Shown piece after piece: positions 1 to 6,397 of a DNA stretch of 6,684 nt. The stretch comes from Microcaldota archaeon. GTDB lineage: Archaea > Micrarchaeota > Micrarchaeia > Anstonellales > Bilamarchaeaceae. Position numbers and translations under genes: made by a program. The notes beneath the pieces were generated by a model, which was not told where the DNA came from, did no database searches, and was given only the letters and a program-made list of their open reading frames with translations. Numbering within the stretch: position 1 is the stretch's first letter; every line of letters starts with the position of its first letter. The DNA is taken from positions 1-6,684 of the forward strand of contig DYTL01000043.1 in the NCBI GenBank assembly GCA_020726005.1. The letters run 5' to 3'.

Positions 1-24
1 TTATATAATTTCAAACTTCGAAAT

Positions 25-41
25 CGGAAGGTTTTTATTTA
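25..41 (+). promoter_or_regulatory. Putative BRE/TATA promoter of the first unknown gene
   Basis: A purine-rich BRE-like stretch (CGGAAGG, 25-31) runs into a T/A-rich TATA-like box (TTTTTATTTA, 32-41). With the usual archaeal distance of about 26 nt from box centre to start, transcription would begin near 60-65. That leaves a leader of about 10-15 nt before the ATG at 75. The call rests on composition and spacing only. Confidence 0.4.
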
Positions 42-65
42 CTTGCGGATTTACTATGTAGTATA

Positions 66-70
66 AGTGA
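66..70 (+). promoter_or_regulatory. Ribosome binding site fixing the start at 75
   Basis: AGTGA lies 4 nt upstream of the ATG at 75. This is the same spacing as the stronger GAGGTGA before the second gene and the AGGTGA before ftsZ. It supports the ATG at 75 over the in-frame ATG at 87. Confidence 0.45.
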
Positions 71-74
71 AAGT

Positions 75-1055
75 ATGATACAAACTATGAAGATTGATGT
101 TGAACGGATAAAAAATAACATTGCTAGTACACTCCAAAAGAATAATAATGAACAATTTAGAGGTAAAGATACTACAACTATATTAAATGAGGCATCCATA
201 GTACAGATTCTCGGTATAATAATATTGAAGAAAAAAATAGACGGCGGGCATCAAGGGTATGAATTTCTTAGTATAAGAACCAAAGATACAAATCCTACAA
301 ACACGCTCGCAATTCAAATATTATATAATAAACTTGTAGATGAAGGAAAAATAAACGACAAACGTATTTCTGAGGATGGGATATATGGATCTAAAACTGA
401 GAAGGCAGTTGCTAAAATACAAGAAATTGTTGGAGGTAGACAAACTGGAAATTTTGGTATAGAAACCAAAAAGATCCTTGGAGAGGTTTATAAGAAAGCA
501 ATCGTTTCACCTGAAAAAATAGCTTGTATAAAAAAAGTAAATGAAATGATACCAAAGTTAATTTCTGAAAAAGGAGTATCTATTTCTGAGTTTATAACTA
601 CATTAGAAGTATTAGGATACAATAAAAGTCCATTTTATACATTCATAAACAATATAGACTTAAAGGAACTTTTTATAAACGCTGAAACAGTAATTCCGAA
701 TAAAGTAAGTAACTTACCAAATTGGCCATGGAAATTTGTTTTTTTTATACCTATTGTAGGCGAAACCATAAACTTTATTACAAATCAAGGTACACTAAAG
801 CATAAAATACCCTTATGGGGATGGTTTAATAATATTTTTTCCCCTCCAATGAAAGATAACTATAATATTCACACAAAACAAAGTGCACGTGAACAACAAA
901 TAAATTATATAAACGAGGTACTTATTCCTAAAATGATCATAAATAATTCTATTTTAAAATTCACATTTAATGAAATACCCTACGATGTTAAAATACATTT
1001 AAATGAAAATGAGGAAATAATGGTATCTGGAGAAGAAAAAAAGGAAGTCAAATAA
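75..1055 (+). CDS. Unknown protein with PG-binding-like helical module, paralogue of the next gene
   Basis: I do not recognise this 326-residue protein as a named family. Residues 32-90 hold motifs shared with the downstream paralogue: a TTTIL..AS..QIL helix, an HQGYEFL..RT motif (59-69) and NPT....AIQILYNKLV (73-88). Residues 78-137 then follow the pattern of a peptidoglycan-binding-like three-helix domain: a Q-containing helix, DGIYGSKTEKAV..IQ (101-116), then TGNFGIETKKIL (124-135). Residues 150-180 are helical and also resemble the paralogue. Residues 217-236 (WPWKFVFFIPIVGETINFIT) are hydrophobic but short and contain a charged residue, so a membrane anchor is doubtful. The C-terminal 248-315 block (W.F, then Q..YIN, then KFTFN..PYDVKIHLN) matches the paralogue again. 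No signal peptide is visible, so a cytoplasmic location is inferred. The gene lies 72 nt upstream of its paralogue on the same strand. The coding region is clear and the function is not. Confidence 0.85.
   Translation: MIQTMKIDVERIKNNIASTLQKNNNEQFRGKDTTTILNEASIVQILGIIILKKKIDGGHQGYEFLSIRTKDTNPTNTLAIQILYNKLVDEGKINDKRISEDGIYGSKTEKAVAKIQEIVGGRQTGNFGIETKKILGEVYKKAIVSPEKIACIKKVNEMIPKLISEKGVSISEFITTLEVLGYNKSPFYTFINNIDLKELFINAETVIPNKVSNLPNWPWKFVFFIPIVGETINFITNQGTLKHKIPLWGWFNNIFSPPMKDNYNIHTKQSAREQQINYINEVLIPKMIINNSILKFTFNEIPYDVKIHLNENEEIMVSGEEKKEVK
291..347 (+). repeat. Copy 1 of a DNA-level repeat shared by the two paralogues
   Basis: This segment encodes the NPT...AIQILYNKLV region. An ungapped hand comparison with 1341-1397 gives 45 identical bases of 57. 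It marks the best-conserved part of a tandem gene duplication, not a mobile element. Confidence 0.7.
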
Positions 1056-1060
1056 ATAAA

Positions 1061-1077
1061 AGGAAAGTTTAAATATA
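1061..1077 (+). promoter_or_regulatory. Putative BRE/TATA promoter of the second unknown gene
   Basis: A purine stretch (AGGAAAG, 1061-1067) precedes TTTAAATATA (1068-1077), a good archaeal TATA box. The expected start is near 1099, giving a leader of about 29 nt before the ATG at 1128. The second paralogue can therefore be transcribed separately from the first. No T-rich terminator is visible between the genes, so read-through from the first is also possible. Confidence 0.55.
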
Positions 1078-1092
1078 GTTTACTGTAAAAAG

Positions 1093-1110
1093 AGATATGT
1101 AATAATATCT
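1093..1110 (+). repeat. Perfect 6-bp inverted repeat at the predicted transcription start
   Basis: AGATAT (1093-1098) and ATATCT (1105-1110) are exact reverse complements separated by 6 nt. The repeat straddles the start predicted from the TATA box at 1068-1077. It could be an operator or a weak leader hairpin. Short AT-rich palindromes arise by chance in such DNA, so confidence is low. Confidence 0.35.
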
Positions 1111-1116
1111 GTAAAA

Positions 1117-1123
1117 GAGGTGA
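1117..1123 (+). promoter_or_regulatory. Strong Shine-Dalgarno sequence of the second unknown gene
   Basis: GAGGTGA is a near-full match to the archaeal anti-Shine-Dalgarno complement and sits 4 nt before the ATG at 1128. It decides that start over the in-frame ATG at 1140. Confidence 0.75.
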
Positions 1124-1127
1124 AATT

Positions 1128-2171
1128 ATGACCCCAATAATGCAACAAGTGAATTTAGAAGATTTAGAGAATAAAATTGTTGAAGCACTCAAAAAAAATG
1201 GAGTCCAAGGTGTGGATAATACAGAAATAATAAAAAATGCGAGTGTATTAGATATTCTCAATACAATTAATTTAGAGAAACAAAAAGGTAGAGGCACACA
1301 TCAGAATTATGAGTTTCTTGGTGGAAGAACTGGAAGTATGAATCCTACAAAAATAGCCGCGATTCAGATACTTTATAATAAACTCGTGGAGGAAGGAACG
1401 ATAAAAGAAGAATCTACTATTAATGTAAACGGAATATATAATCTATCAACCAAGAATGCAGTTGCTGCAATGCAAAAAGTTGCTGCAGATCTATTCAATG
1501 AAATCAGTAAGGAAAAACTTGAAATCGGAAAAAAACCAACTAAAAAAATTAAAATTACGGGTGAAATTGAACAGAGAGCAGGGATAGACGGACTGTATGG
1601 AATAGAAACCGACACTATTCTTAAAAAAGTTTTTGCTAAAGTTGAAGAGAAAAAACTTGACCTATCTTTCGAGGAAGAAAGGCCGCCTGTGATTAAGGAG
1701 GAAATATTTGAAGTAGAACCTATCATTACAAAAGCCAAATTTGATGAAGCAATTACGGATGTAGCAAATAATTTAATTAATGGTACAGGTGTGCCGTTTG
1801 ATGAAATTCATAGTTTGTTAGATGAAGAAAAAAAAGTAAAGCTTGAGACTCTTAGAGAAATTGCTATAAAGAATTTAATTGAGGCTAAAGGGCTATATCC
1901 TGACACAAAATTTGTTAGACCTTGGTACTTCCTCGGATTATTTGGACCAAAAAAAGAGGTAGAGATTAAAGATGCTTATAAAAAACAGGTAGAGTATGTG
2001 AATAGTAAGCTCGCTGAAATGGAAGATGCAAAAAAATTTGTAAAAATTACACTTAACGGAGTAGAATATAACGTTACAATAGAGATGAATATGGAAAATA
2101 AGATAACATTCGACGAATTACGCGCAATTAACGCGGACAAAATAAGAATAGTTGGACAAAAAATTGAATAG
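1128..2171 (+). CDS. Unknown protein with PG-binding-like module and charged linker, paralogue of the previous gene
   Basis: This 347-residue protein is a diverged copy of its upstream neighbour, and I cannot name its function. Shared blocks are NTEII..ASVLDIL (31-44), THQNYEFL..RT (57-68), NPT..AAIQILYNKLVEEG (72-90), and NGIYNLSTKNAV..MQ (101-116) with DGLYGIET.TIL (154-165). The last two are the GIYG...T..AV..Q and G.(F/Y)GIET signatures of a PG_binding_1-like repeat. Here about 30 extra, lysine-rich residues (about 118-150) separate them. A charged E/K/P-rich linker (about 172-198) follows, then a helical block (203-235). The C-terminal module (265-320) runs RPWYFLGLFG, then Q..YVN, then KFVKITLNGVEYNVTI. 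The final 25 residues have no clear match in the paralogue. There is no signal peptide or membrane helix, so it is probably cytoplasmic. It has its own TATA box and a strong ribosome binding site, and it converges on aglB. Confidence 0.88.
   Translation: MTPIMQQVNLEDLENKIVEALKKNGVQGVDNTEIIKNASVLDILNTINLEKQKGRGTHQNYEFLGGRTGSMNPTKIAAIQILYNKLVEEGTIKEESTINVNGIYNLSTKNAVAAMQKVAADLFNEISKEKLEIGKKPTKKIKITGEIEQRAGIDGLYGIETDTILKKVFAKVEEKKLDLSFEEERPPVIKEEIFEVEPIITKAKFDEAITDVANNLINGTGVPFDEIHSLLDEEKKVKLETLREIAIKNLIEAKGLYPDTKFVRPWYFLGLFGPKKEVEIKDAYKKQVEYVNSKLAEMEDAKKFVKITLNGVEYNVTIEMNMENKITFDELRAINADKIRIVGQKIE
1341..1397 (+). repeat. Copy 2 of a DNA-level repeat shared by the two paralogues
   Basis: Partner of 291-347 (45 of 57 bases identical by eye, no gaps). 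Both copies lie at the same relative place in their genes, as expected from tandem gene duplication. Confidence 0.7.
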
Positions 2172-2194
2172 AAATGATACGGATTCTATTAAAC

Positions 2195-2213
2195 TTTTTT
2201 TCATGAACTTTTT
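2195..2213 (+). terminator. Putative oligo-T terminator of the second unknown gene
   Basis: Two T-tracts, seven Ts at 2195-2201 and five Ts at 2209-2213, begin about 24 nt after the stop codon. Archaeal RNA polymerase commonly terminates at such tracts without a hairpin. No comparably strong T-tract is seen for aglB reading the other way; its 3' side has only a run of four Ts. Confidence 0.45.
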
Positions 2214-2248
2214 ATAATGGCGTTGCGTTATGGAAATGGTTTTGAAAA

Positions 2249-5212
2249 TTATTCTTTAATCTTAAATATTTTTACTTCTCCGCCTTTTGTTTTATATACA
2301 AGCTCAAAGCCAGGAAGATTTTCAAGTATAAATGCATTATAAAGATTTGAATCATAAAATTTGCTTGTTTTATCTTCCCAACCGGAAACAACGTTTCCAT
2401 CTACAATCCATACAGGATCTTTTGTATATATAAGTGTAAATACTTTTAATTTATCATTAGAAGATATCTCTGGTCTGAGGAACGCTTTATGAAGTTTATG
2501 CGATCCATCATCAGCAGAGCTTTTAATATCATATAATGCTGAAATATTTTCGCCAGTTATAAGTGTAGTTAAACCTAAGCAATAGCTCGGTTGACTCCAG
2601 CGTTCTATTCCTTTTTCTGTTTCAATGGGATTAATTGTATATACAGTTATTCCAGTTTGATTAAATGAAATTTGGCACTTTTCTTGAGGTGTAGGTATAT
2701 AAATAGTAGTCCATAAATTGCGGAATTCACACATACTTGAACCTCCAGGTTTGTTTACATTAGTTTCATTATTCTTAGCGCACGCAAGATAATTCAAAGC
2801 ACCATATTTTCCTCCAAATGAATTTCCGCTCATAATTAATTCTATATCAAAAAGCGCGTATTTTGAATCGTAGTAAATCATATCTTTTTTTAATTCTTCA
2901 GGTGTTCCAATTATGTAATCATAAGCTATTTTTCCGATCATTTCGTGGCTTGAATGTTCATTTCTTATGACTGCATTTTTTTGACCAAAGAAATTTTCCC
3001 AATGTCCGTAGTCCCACCAGCTTGTTATACGTGAATTATTTTCAGTATTATCACGTATCCATTCCATACTATCTATCCAATAAGAACTAATGCGTTCGCA
3101 CCTGAGGCTTGCACCTAAACGGTCTGGGTGCTGCGGATTAGAAAACACAGCAATTGGGTCTTTAAGAAGTGAAATAAAACAAATATCACTATTATATTGA
3201 TGGTTTATACTTTTGTTTGCAAAACCAATTGCGTCTTTTCCTACCGCGCAAATATTTGCAATTTGTGACTCGTTTATGCCTTTTAGACGTAGTTCAGTAC
3301 ACAAAACCGCAAATTTCTGTTGAAGTGCCATAGGATTATCTTGAAAGCGCGTTTCAAATCCTGCTTTTATTATGTGTTGTGCATGGCTTTCAGTAAATTG
3401 CATCGTTGCCATCACTAGTCCGGTTAAAAGAAATGCATAGAAGGTATATTCCTTCCAATTGCCTGTAAGATTTAATACACGAAGAATAAGTATTTCAAGT
3501 TCCCCAAAAACAAATGCTAATGCAGTTGCAAGTACAAAGCCAAGGTAAATAATATATTTTGCTTTTATCAACCCTACAAGCGCAATTGGAAAAATAAGTG
3601 CAATAAAAAACCATACTGGAGTTTCTTCTTTTTTAATAAAGCGATTAATACTGTAAATAGAAGCAATTATTGAAAAAAAGAGTATGGACATAAGTACGCT
3701 ATTTTCCTTAATACCAACATCTAATGTTGTTCCTAAAATTGAATTAAGTAATGCAGAAAACAAATTAAATACGAAATTAGCAAGAGCAGAAGGAATTGCA
3801 AAAATTGGCGCAGCAATTGTTTTATACAATCCATCGTCAAATATTTTTCCTAAAAAACCGAGCGATGGCTCAAAAATCGCACCACTTGTTCCCTGTTCTG
3901 CAATTGTACGGTCAAGCGGCTGATTATATGAAGCTATTTGTAATCCTGAAATTGCGATGTTTTTTATAAATGAACCAGCAGGTGTAAAGGTGAAAACCAT
4001 TACTGCAATAATTACAAATGTACCTAATGCATAAAATTGGGTTTCATTATCTAATTTGAATTTTTGAATTATAAAAAGTGCGCTTACTATGCAAAATATT
4101 GTGATAGCCGTACCTGCATAAGAAATTAGTATATTTTGCACGAAAATACTTTTCATAACTGCTGCAAGAAGTTGAAACACTAAAAAAACACCGCAGATTT
4201 TTACAAATATTTTCAGGTCTTTTTTCATTAAAAATAAGGTTATTGCCTGAAACGGAATAGATATCATACATATAGTAAGAGCAACAACTTCCGAAGAGCT
4301 GCCCATACTTACTGTAAAATAACTAAGTCCTGCAAGTGCTGCAATTTTTAAATCCTGTTTTTTTAACGTCCAAAGGAAAAATCCAATAAACATTGCAAGA
4401 GCAAAAAATGCATAAGGTTGCACTTCTGCTTCTCCTGCGGTTAATTTTAACATAAATATAGGAATAAATGAAAGAATCGCAGAAGATATAAATGCGTATT
4501 CTGGTCTATACCATGCACGCAGCCCGAGATATATGAAAAATGCTGCAAAAGCAGCAGCAAAAGGTGGATAAATATTAGCTATTAAAGAAAGAATATAATT
4601 ATTATAAAATTTATTTTCGGTATAAAGCGAATACCATACTGCTTCCATATATGCTAAGAGAGGAGCACCCCTATGATTTACTTTTAAATCTGGATACCAC
4701 GCAGTTTTGTCATCTATTGGATTATATCCATAAGTAATTATTTGTTGCGTTATATCCATATAAAAATAAGGATCTATCTCCTGAAATATTGGACTGAGCG
4801 TTTGTATGCGCACGTAAAAATTCAGAAAAAATAAGAGAATAACACATACAGGTACTAAATATTTAGATAGATTTGAAATAAAATCCTGTTTAATGATTAA
4901 ATCTATATTTTTCCGAATTTCTTCGGGTATGTTTTCACCAGCCTTTGTTAATACAAATAACCCTATTGCAATTAAATAAAATATTATAGTATTTGCAAAT
5001 GCAAGTTCGTATGAAAATCTTATTCCGAAAAAAAGGAATTCAGCAAACGGAAGCAAACCTTGTGCAACCCAACCAAATGCAAATCCTATAAAAATTTTTT
5101 CAATAATTGTAAATTCTATTTTTTTCAACAGTGCAAAAGAAAGTATAACTCCAGGTAGGAATGCAGAAAGGAAAATAATCATTAATGCATGTATAAGTGA
5201 GAATTCAATCAT
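2249..5212 (-). CDS. aglB: Dolichyl-phosphooligosaccharide--protein glycosyltransferase, STT3/AglB type
   Basis: This is the catalytic oligosaccharyltransferase of archaeal N-glycosylation. It transfers a lipid-linked glycan to Asn of N-x-S/T sequons on the outer membrane face. Visible signatures, in order: an EL1 acidic motif E-I-D-P-Y (145-149), a second acidic motif E261-A-E263, the EL5 TIxE motif (TIAE, 436-439), and the hallmark WWDYG (732-736) in the soluble C-terminal domain. A DK-like motif follows (D789, E791, then GKYGAL with K802). The membrane part spans about residues 119-605 and the extracytoplasmic domain about 606-987. At 987 residues it is long even for AglB. About 115 residues with three predicted helices (5-29, 36-62, 69-89) precede the canonical first helix (119-135). 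Eight cysteines lie in the outer domain. It starts 24 nt after the ftsZ stop and probably shares its transcript. The family assignment is firm. Confidence 0.95.
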   Translation of the reverse strand: MIEFSLIHALMIIFLSAFLPGVILSFALLKKIEFTIIEKIFIGFAFGWVAQGLLPFAEFLFFGIRFSYELAFANTIIFYLIAIGLFVLTKAGENIPEEIRKNIDLIIKQDFISNLSKYLVPVCVILLFFLNFYVRIQTLSPIFQEIDPYFYMDITQQIITYGYNPIDDKTAWYPDLKVNHRGAPLLAYMEAVWYSLYTENKFYNNYILSLIANIYPPFAAAFAAFFIYLGLRAWYRPEYAFISSAILSFIPIFMLKLTAGEAEVQPYAFFALAMFIGFFLWTLKKQDLKIAALAGLSYFTVSMGSSSEVVALTICMISIPFQAITLFLMKKDLKIFVKICGVFLVFQLLAAVMKSIFVQNILISYAGTAITIFCIVSALFIIQKFKLDNETQFYALGTFVIIAVMVFTFTPAGSFIKNIAISGLQIASYNQPLDRTIAEQGTSGAIFEPSLGFLGKIFDDGLYKTIAAPIFAIPSALANFVFNLFSALLNSILGTTLDVGIKENSVLMSILFFSIIASIYSINRFIKKEETPVWFFIALIFPIALVGLIKAKYIIYLGFVLATALAFVFGELEILILRVLNLTGNWKEYTFYAFLLTGLVMATMQFTESHAQHIIKAGFETRFQDNPMALQQKFAVLCTELRLKGINESQIANICAVGKDAIGFANKSINHQYNSDICFISLLKDPIAVFSNPQHPDRLGASLRCERISSYWIDSMEWIRDNTENNSRITSWWDYGHWENFFGQKNAVIRNEHSSHEMIGKIAYDYIIGTPEELKKDMIYYDSKYALFDIELIMSGNSFGGKYGALNYLACAKNNETNVNKPGGSSMCEFRNLWTTIYIPTPQEKCQISFNQTGITVYTINPIETEKGIERWSQPSYCLGLTTLITGENISALYDIKSSADDGSHKLHKAFLRPEISSNDKLKVFTLIYTKDPVWIVDGNVVSGWEDKTSKFYDSNLYNAFILENLPGFELVYKTKGGEVKIFKIKE

Positions 5213-5217
5213 TTTTG

Positions 5218-5221
5218 CACC
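5218..5221 (-). promoter_or_regulatory. Ribosome binding site of aglB
   Basis: GGTG sits 5 nt upstream of the ATG at 5212, inside the 24-nt ftsZ-aglB gap. There is no room for a full promoter in that gap, which supports translation of aglB from the ftsZ transcript. Confidence 0.5.
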
Positions 5222-5236
5222 AGTGAAAAATCAAAA

Positions 5237-6316
5237 TTATAGATTGCTTAAATCTTGATCTGTAAGATGAACAATTCCACTATGCTCTTCTTTTTGGAAT
5301 ATCATAGGAGATTTTATTCCAACAACTATACAAGTAACTCTTACTGCTCCTTTAAGTTCAGGATTTACTCGCGCACCAATTTTTATGTTTGCATTTTCAT
5401 CAAAGCTTGCGGTTACGCCTTCACCTATTTTTATTACTTCTCCAAGCGTTAAATCAGTACCGCCTTCAAGATGGATAAGCGCTCCTTTTGCGCCTTCGTA
5501 ATCAACATCTAAAAGCGGATGTGCGAGCGTATTTTTAATTGCATCTTCTACTTTATTAGGACCACTACCCTCTCCAATTGATATGAACGCAACTCCACCG
5601 TTCTGCATTACTGTTCTAATATCTGCGTAATCTATGTTTATTAGGCTTGGAAACATTATTGTATCAGCAATTCCGGTTACTGCCATGCTCGTAATTGAAT
5701 CAACAAGTGCAAACGCTTGATCAATTGGCAAATTTTGAGCGTATGAGTGCAATCTATTGTTATCTATAACTATAACTGTATGTGCAATTCCGATAAGTTC
5801 TTGAATTCCGTGCTGTGCCACTTTAAGTTTTAAGCGTTCAAAATTAAACGGATATGTGACTATTGCAACTACAACTGAACTTTGCTCTTTTGCAATGCGA
5901 GCGATTATAGGTGTTACTCCAGTTCCGGTTCCTCCACCCATACCAGCACATATAAATACAAGTTCGCTTTCTCCTATTTCTCGTTTAATCATTTCAATAT
6001 CTGATTCTGCTGCTTTCCGAGAAATTTCCGCGTCTCCTCCAGCTCCAAGTCCTTTTGTAATATTTTTTCCTATGAATATTTTTTTATGCGCTTCGGTTAT
6101 TTTAAGATGTTTCGCATCTGTGTTTATTGCGATTGCCGTTGCGCTGCGCAATCCGTTCTTCATCATTCGATTTATGCAATTACAACCCGCGCCTCCAACT
6201 CCAATTACTGTAATTCGAGTGTATTCATTTTCCTCAGGTATTGGTTTTATATCTTCTGAAGGGAGTATGCGCTGAGGAGAATCTGATTTTACAGCTTGTA
6301 TTATATCTTCAAACAT
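5237..6316 (-). CDS. ftsZ: Cell division GTPase FtsZ, archaeal FtsZ2 type
   Basis: FtsZ is a tubulin-like GTPase that polymerises on the inner membrane face to form the division ring. All core motifs are present in this 359-residue protein. They are GGAGCN (41-46), NTD (65-67), GLGAGGD (89-95), the tubulin signature GGGTGTG (127-133), and the synergy (T7) loop NIDYAD (227-232), whose aspartates complete the active site of the next subunit. The wording of several blocks (IDNNRL, NLPI.QAF, PSLINIDYAD, HPLLDVDYEGA, GGTDLTL) is what I recall from archaeal FtsZ2 rather than FtsZ1. The paralogue call is therefore an inference from memory, weaker than the family call. A variable N-terminal arm (1-33) is followed by the GTPase domain, then a C-terminal domain ending in a short tail (GIVHLTDQDL, 347-356). 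Length is normal. AGGTGA lies 4 nt before the ATG. The gene is downstream of two tRNAs and upstream of aglB. Confidence 0.97.
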   Translation of the reverse strand: MFEDIIQAVKSDSPQRILPSEDIKPIPEENEYTRITVIGVGGAGCNCINRMMKNGLRSATAIAINTDAKHLKITEAHKKIFIGKNITKGLGAGGDAEISRKAAESDIEMIKREIGESELVFICAGMGGGTGTGVTPIIARIAKEQSSVVVAIVTYPFNFERLKLKVAQHGIQELIGIAHTVIVIDNNRLHSYAQNLPIDQAFALVDSITSMAVTGIADTIMFPSLINIDYADIRTVMQNGGVAFISIGEGSGPNKVEDAIKNTLAHPLLDVDYEGAKGALIHLEGGTDLTLGEVIKIGEGVTASFDENANIKIGARVNPELKGAVRVTCIVVGIKSPMIFQKEEHSGIVHLTDQDLSNL

Positions 6317-6320
6317 ATAA

Positions 6321-6326
6321 TCACCT
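6321..6326 (-). promoter_or_regulatory. Ribosome binding site of ftsZ
   Basis: AGGTGA, 4 nt before the ATG at 6316, is a good archaeal Shine-Dalgarno match. It supports the chosen start, which also gives the short N-terminal arm usual for FtsZ. Confidence 0.65.
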
Positions 6327-6356
6327 ATCTATCATTTTGTGTGTATACTTTTTCTT

Positions 6357-6366
6357 GTAAAATTTA
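6357..6366 (-). promoter_or_regulatory. Possible TATA box of ftsZ
   Basis: On the minus strand this reads TTAAATTTTA. Its centre is about 45 nt upstream of the ATG, which would place the start near 6336 and give a leader of about 20 nt. The whole 81-nt tRNA-Asp to ftsZ gap is AT-rich, so other boxes are possible. No strong T-tract directly follows tRNA-Asp, so transcription from the tRNAs is an alternative. Confidence 0.3.
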
Positions 6367-6397
6367 ATGTGAGAATGTTTTTAAATCAATTATTTTT

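Noticed and set aside
217..260. HQ.YEF motif of the unknown family as an enzyme active site
   Set aside because: The motif is conserved between the two copies, but with only two sequences conservation cannot be separated from recent ancestry, and it matches no catalytic signature I know.
980..1297. Open frame of 105 codons on the minus strand spanning the gap between the two unknown genes
   Set aside because: It overlaps both paralogues and the promoter region, and its F/S/L-rich content is typical of antisense to AT-rich coding DNA.
1373..1738. Open frame of 121 codons on the minus strand opposite the second unknown gene
   Set aside because: Its serine- and phenylalanine-rich composition is the reverse complement of lysine- and glutamate-rich coding sequence. 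The plus-strand gene has a strong ribosome site and a conserved paralogue.
75..2171. CRISPR array or mobile element as explanation for the repeated segments at 291-347 and 1341-1397
   Set aside because: There are only two copies, they lie at equivalent positions within paralogous reading frames, and there are no terminal inverted repeats or spacers. Gene duplication explains them.
2172..2248. Small RNA or hidden gene in the convergent gap
   Set aside because: The 77 nt hold T-tracts and a short GCGTTGCGTT direct repeat but no convincing hairpin, promoter or reading frame.
3684..3923. Open frame of 79 codons on the plus strand opposite aglB
   Set aside because: It lies wholly inside a clear membrane-protein coding region and has no independent signals.
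4047..4271. Open frame of 74 codons on the minus strand in another frame of aglB
   Set aside because: It overlaps the aglB membrane segment in the same direction with no frameshift in aglB to explain it.
5856..6275. Open frame of 139 codons on the plus strand opposite ftsZ
   Set aside because: It lies entirely within the well-conserved ftsZ gene, is rich in P, S and I as expected of an antisense shadow, and has no ribosome site of note.
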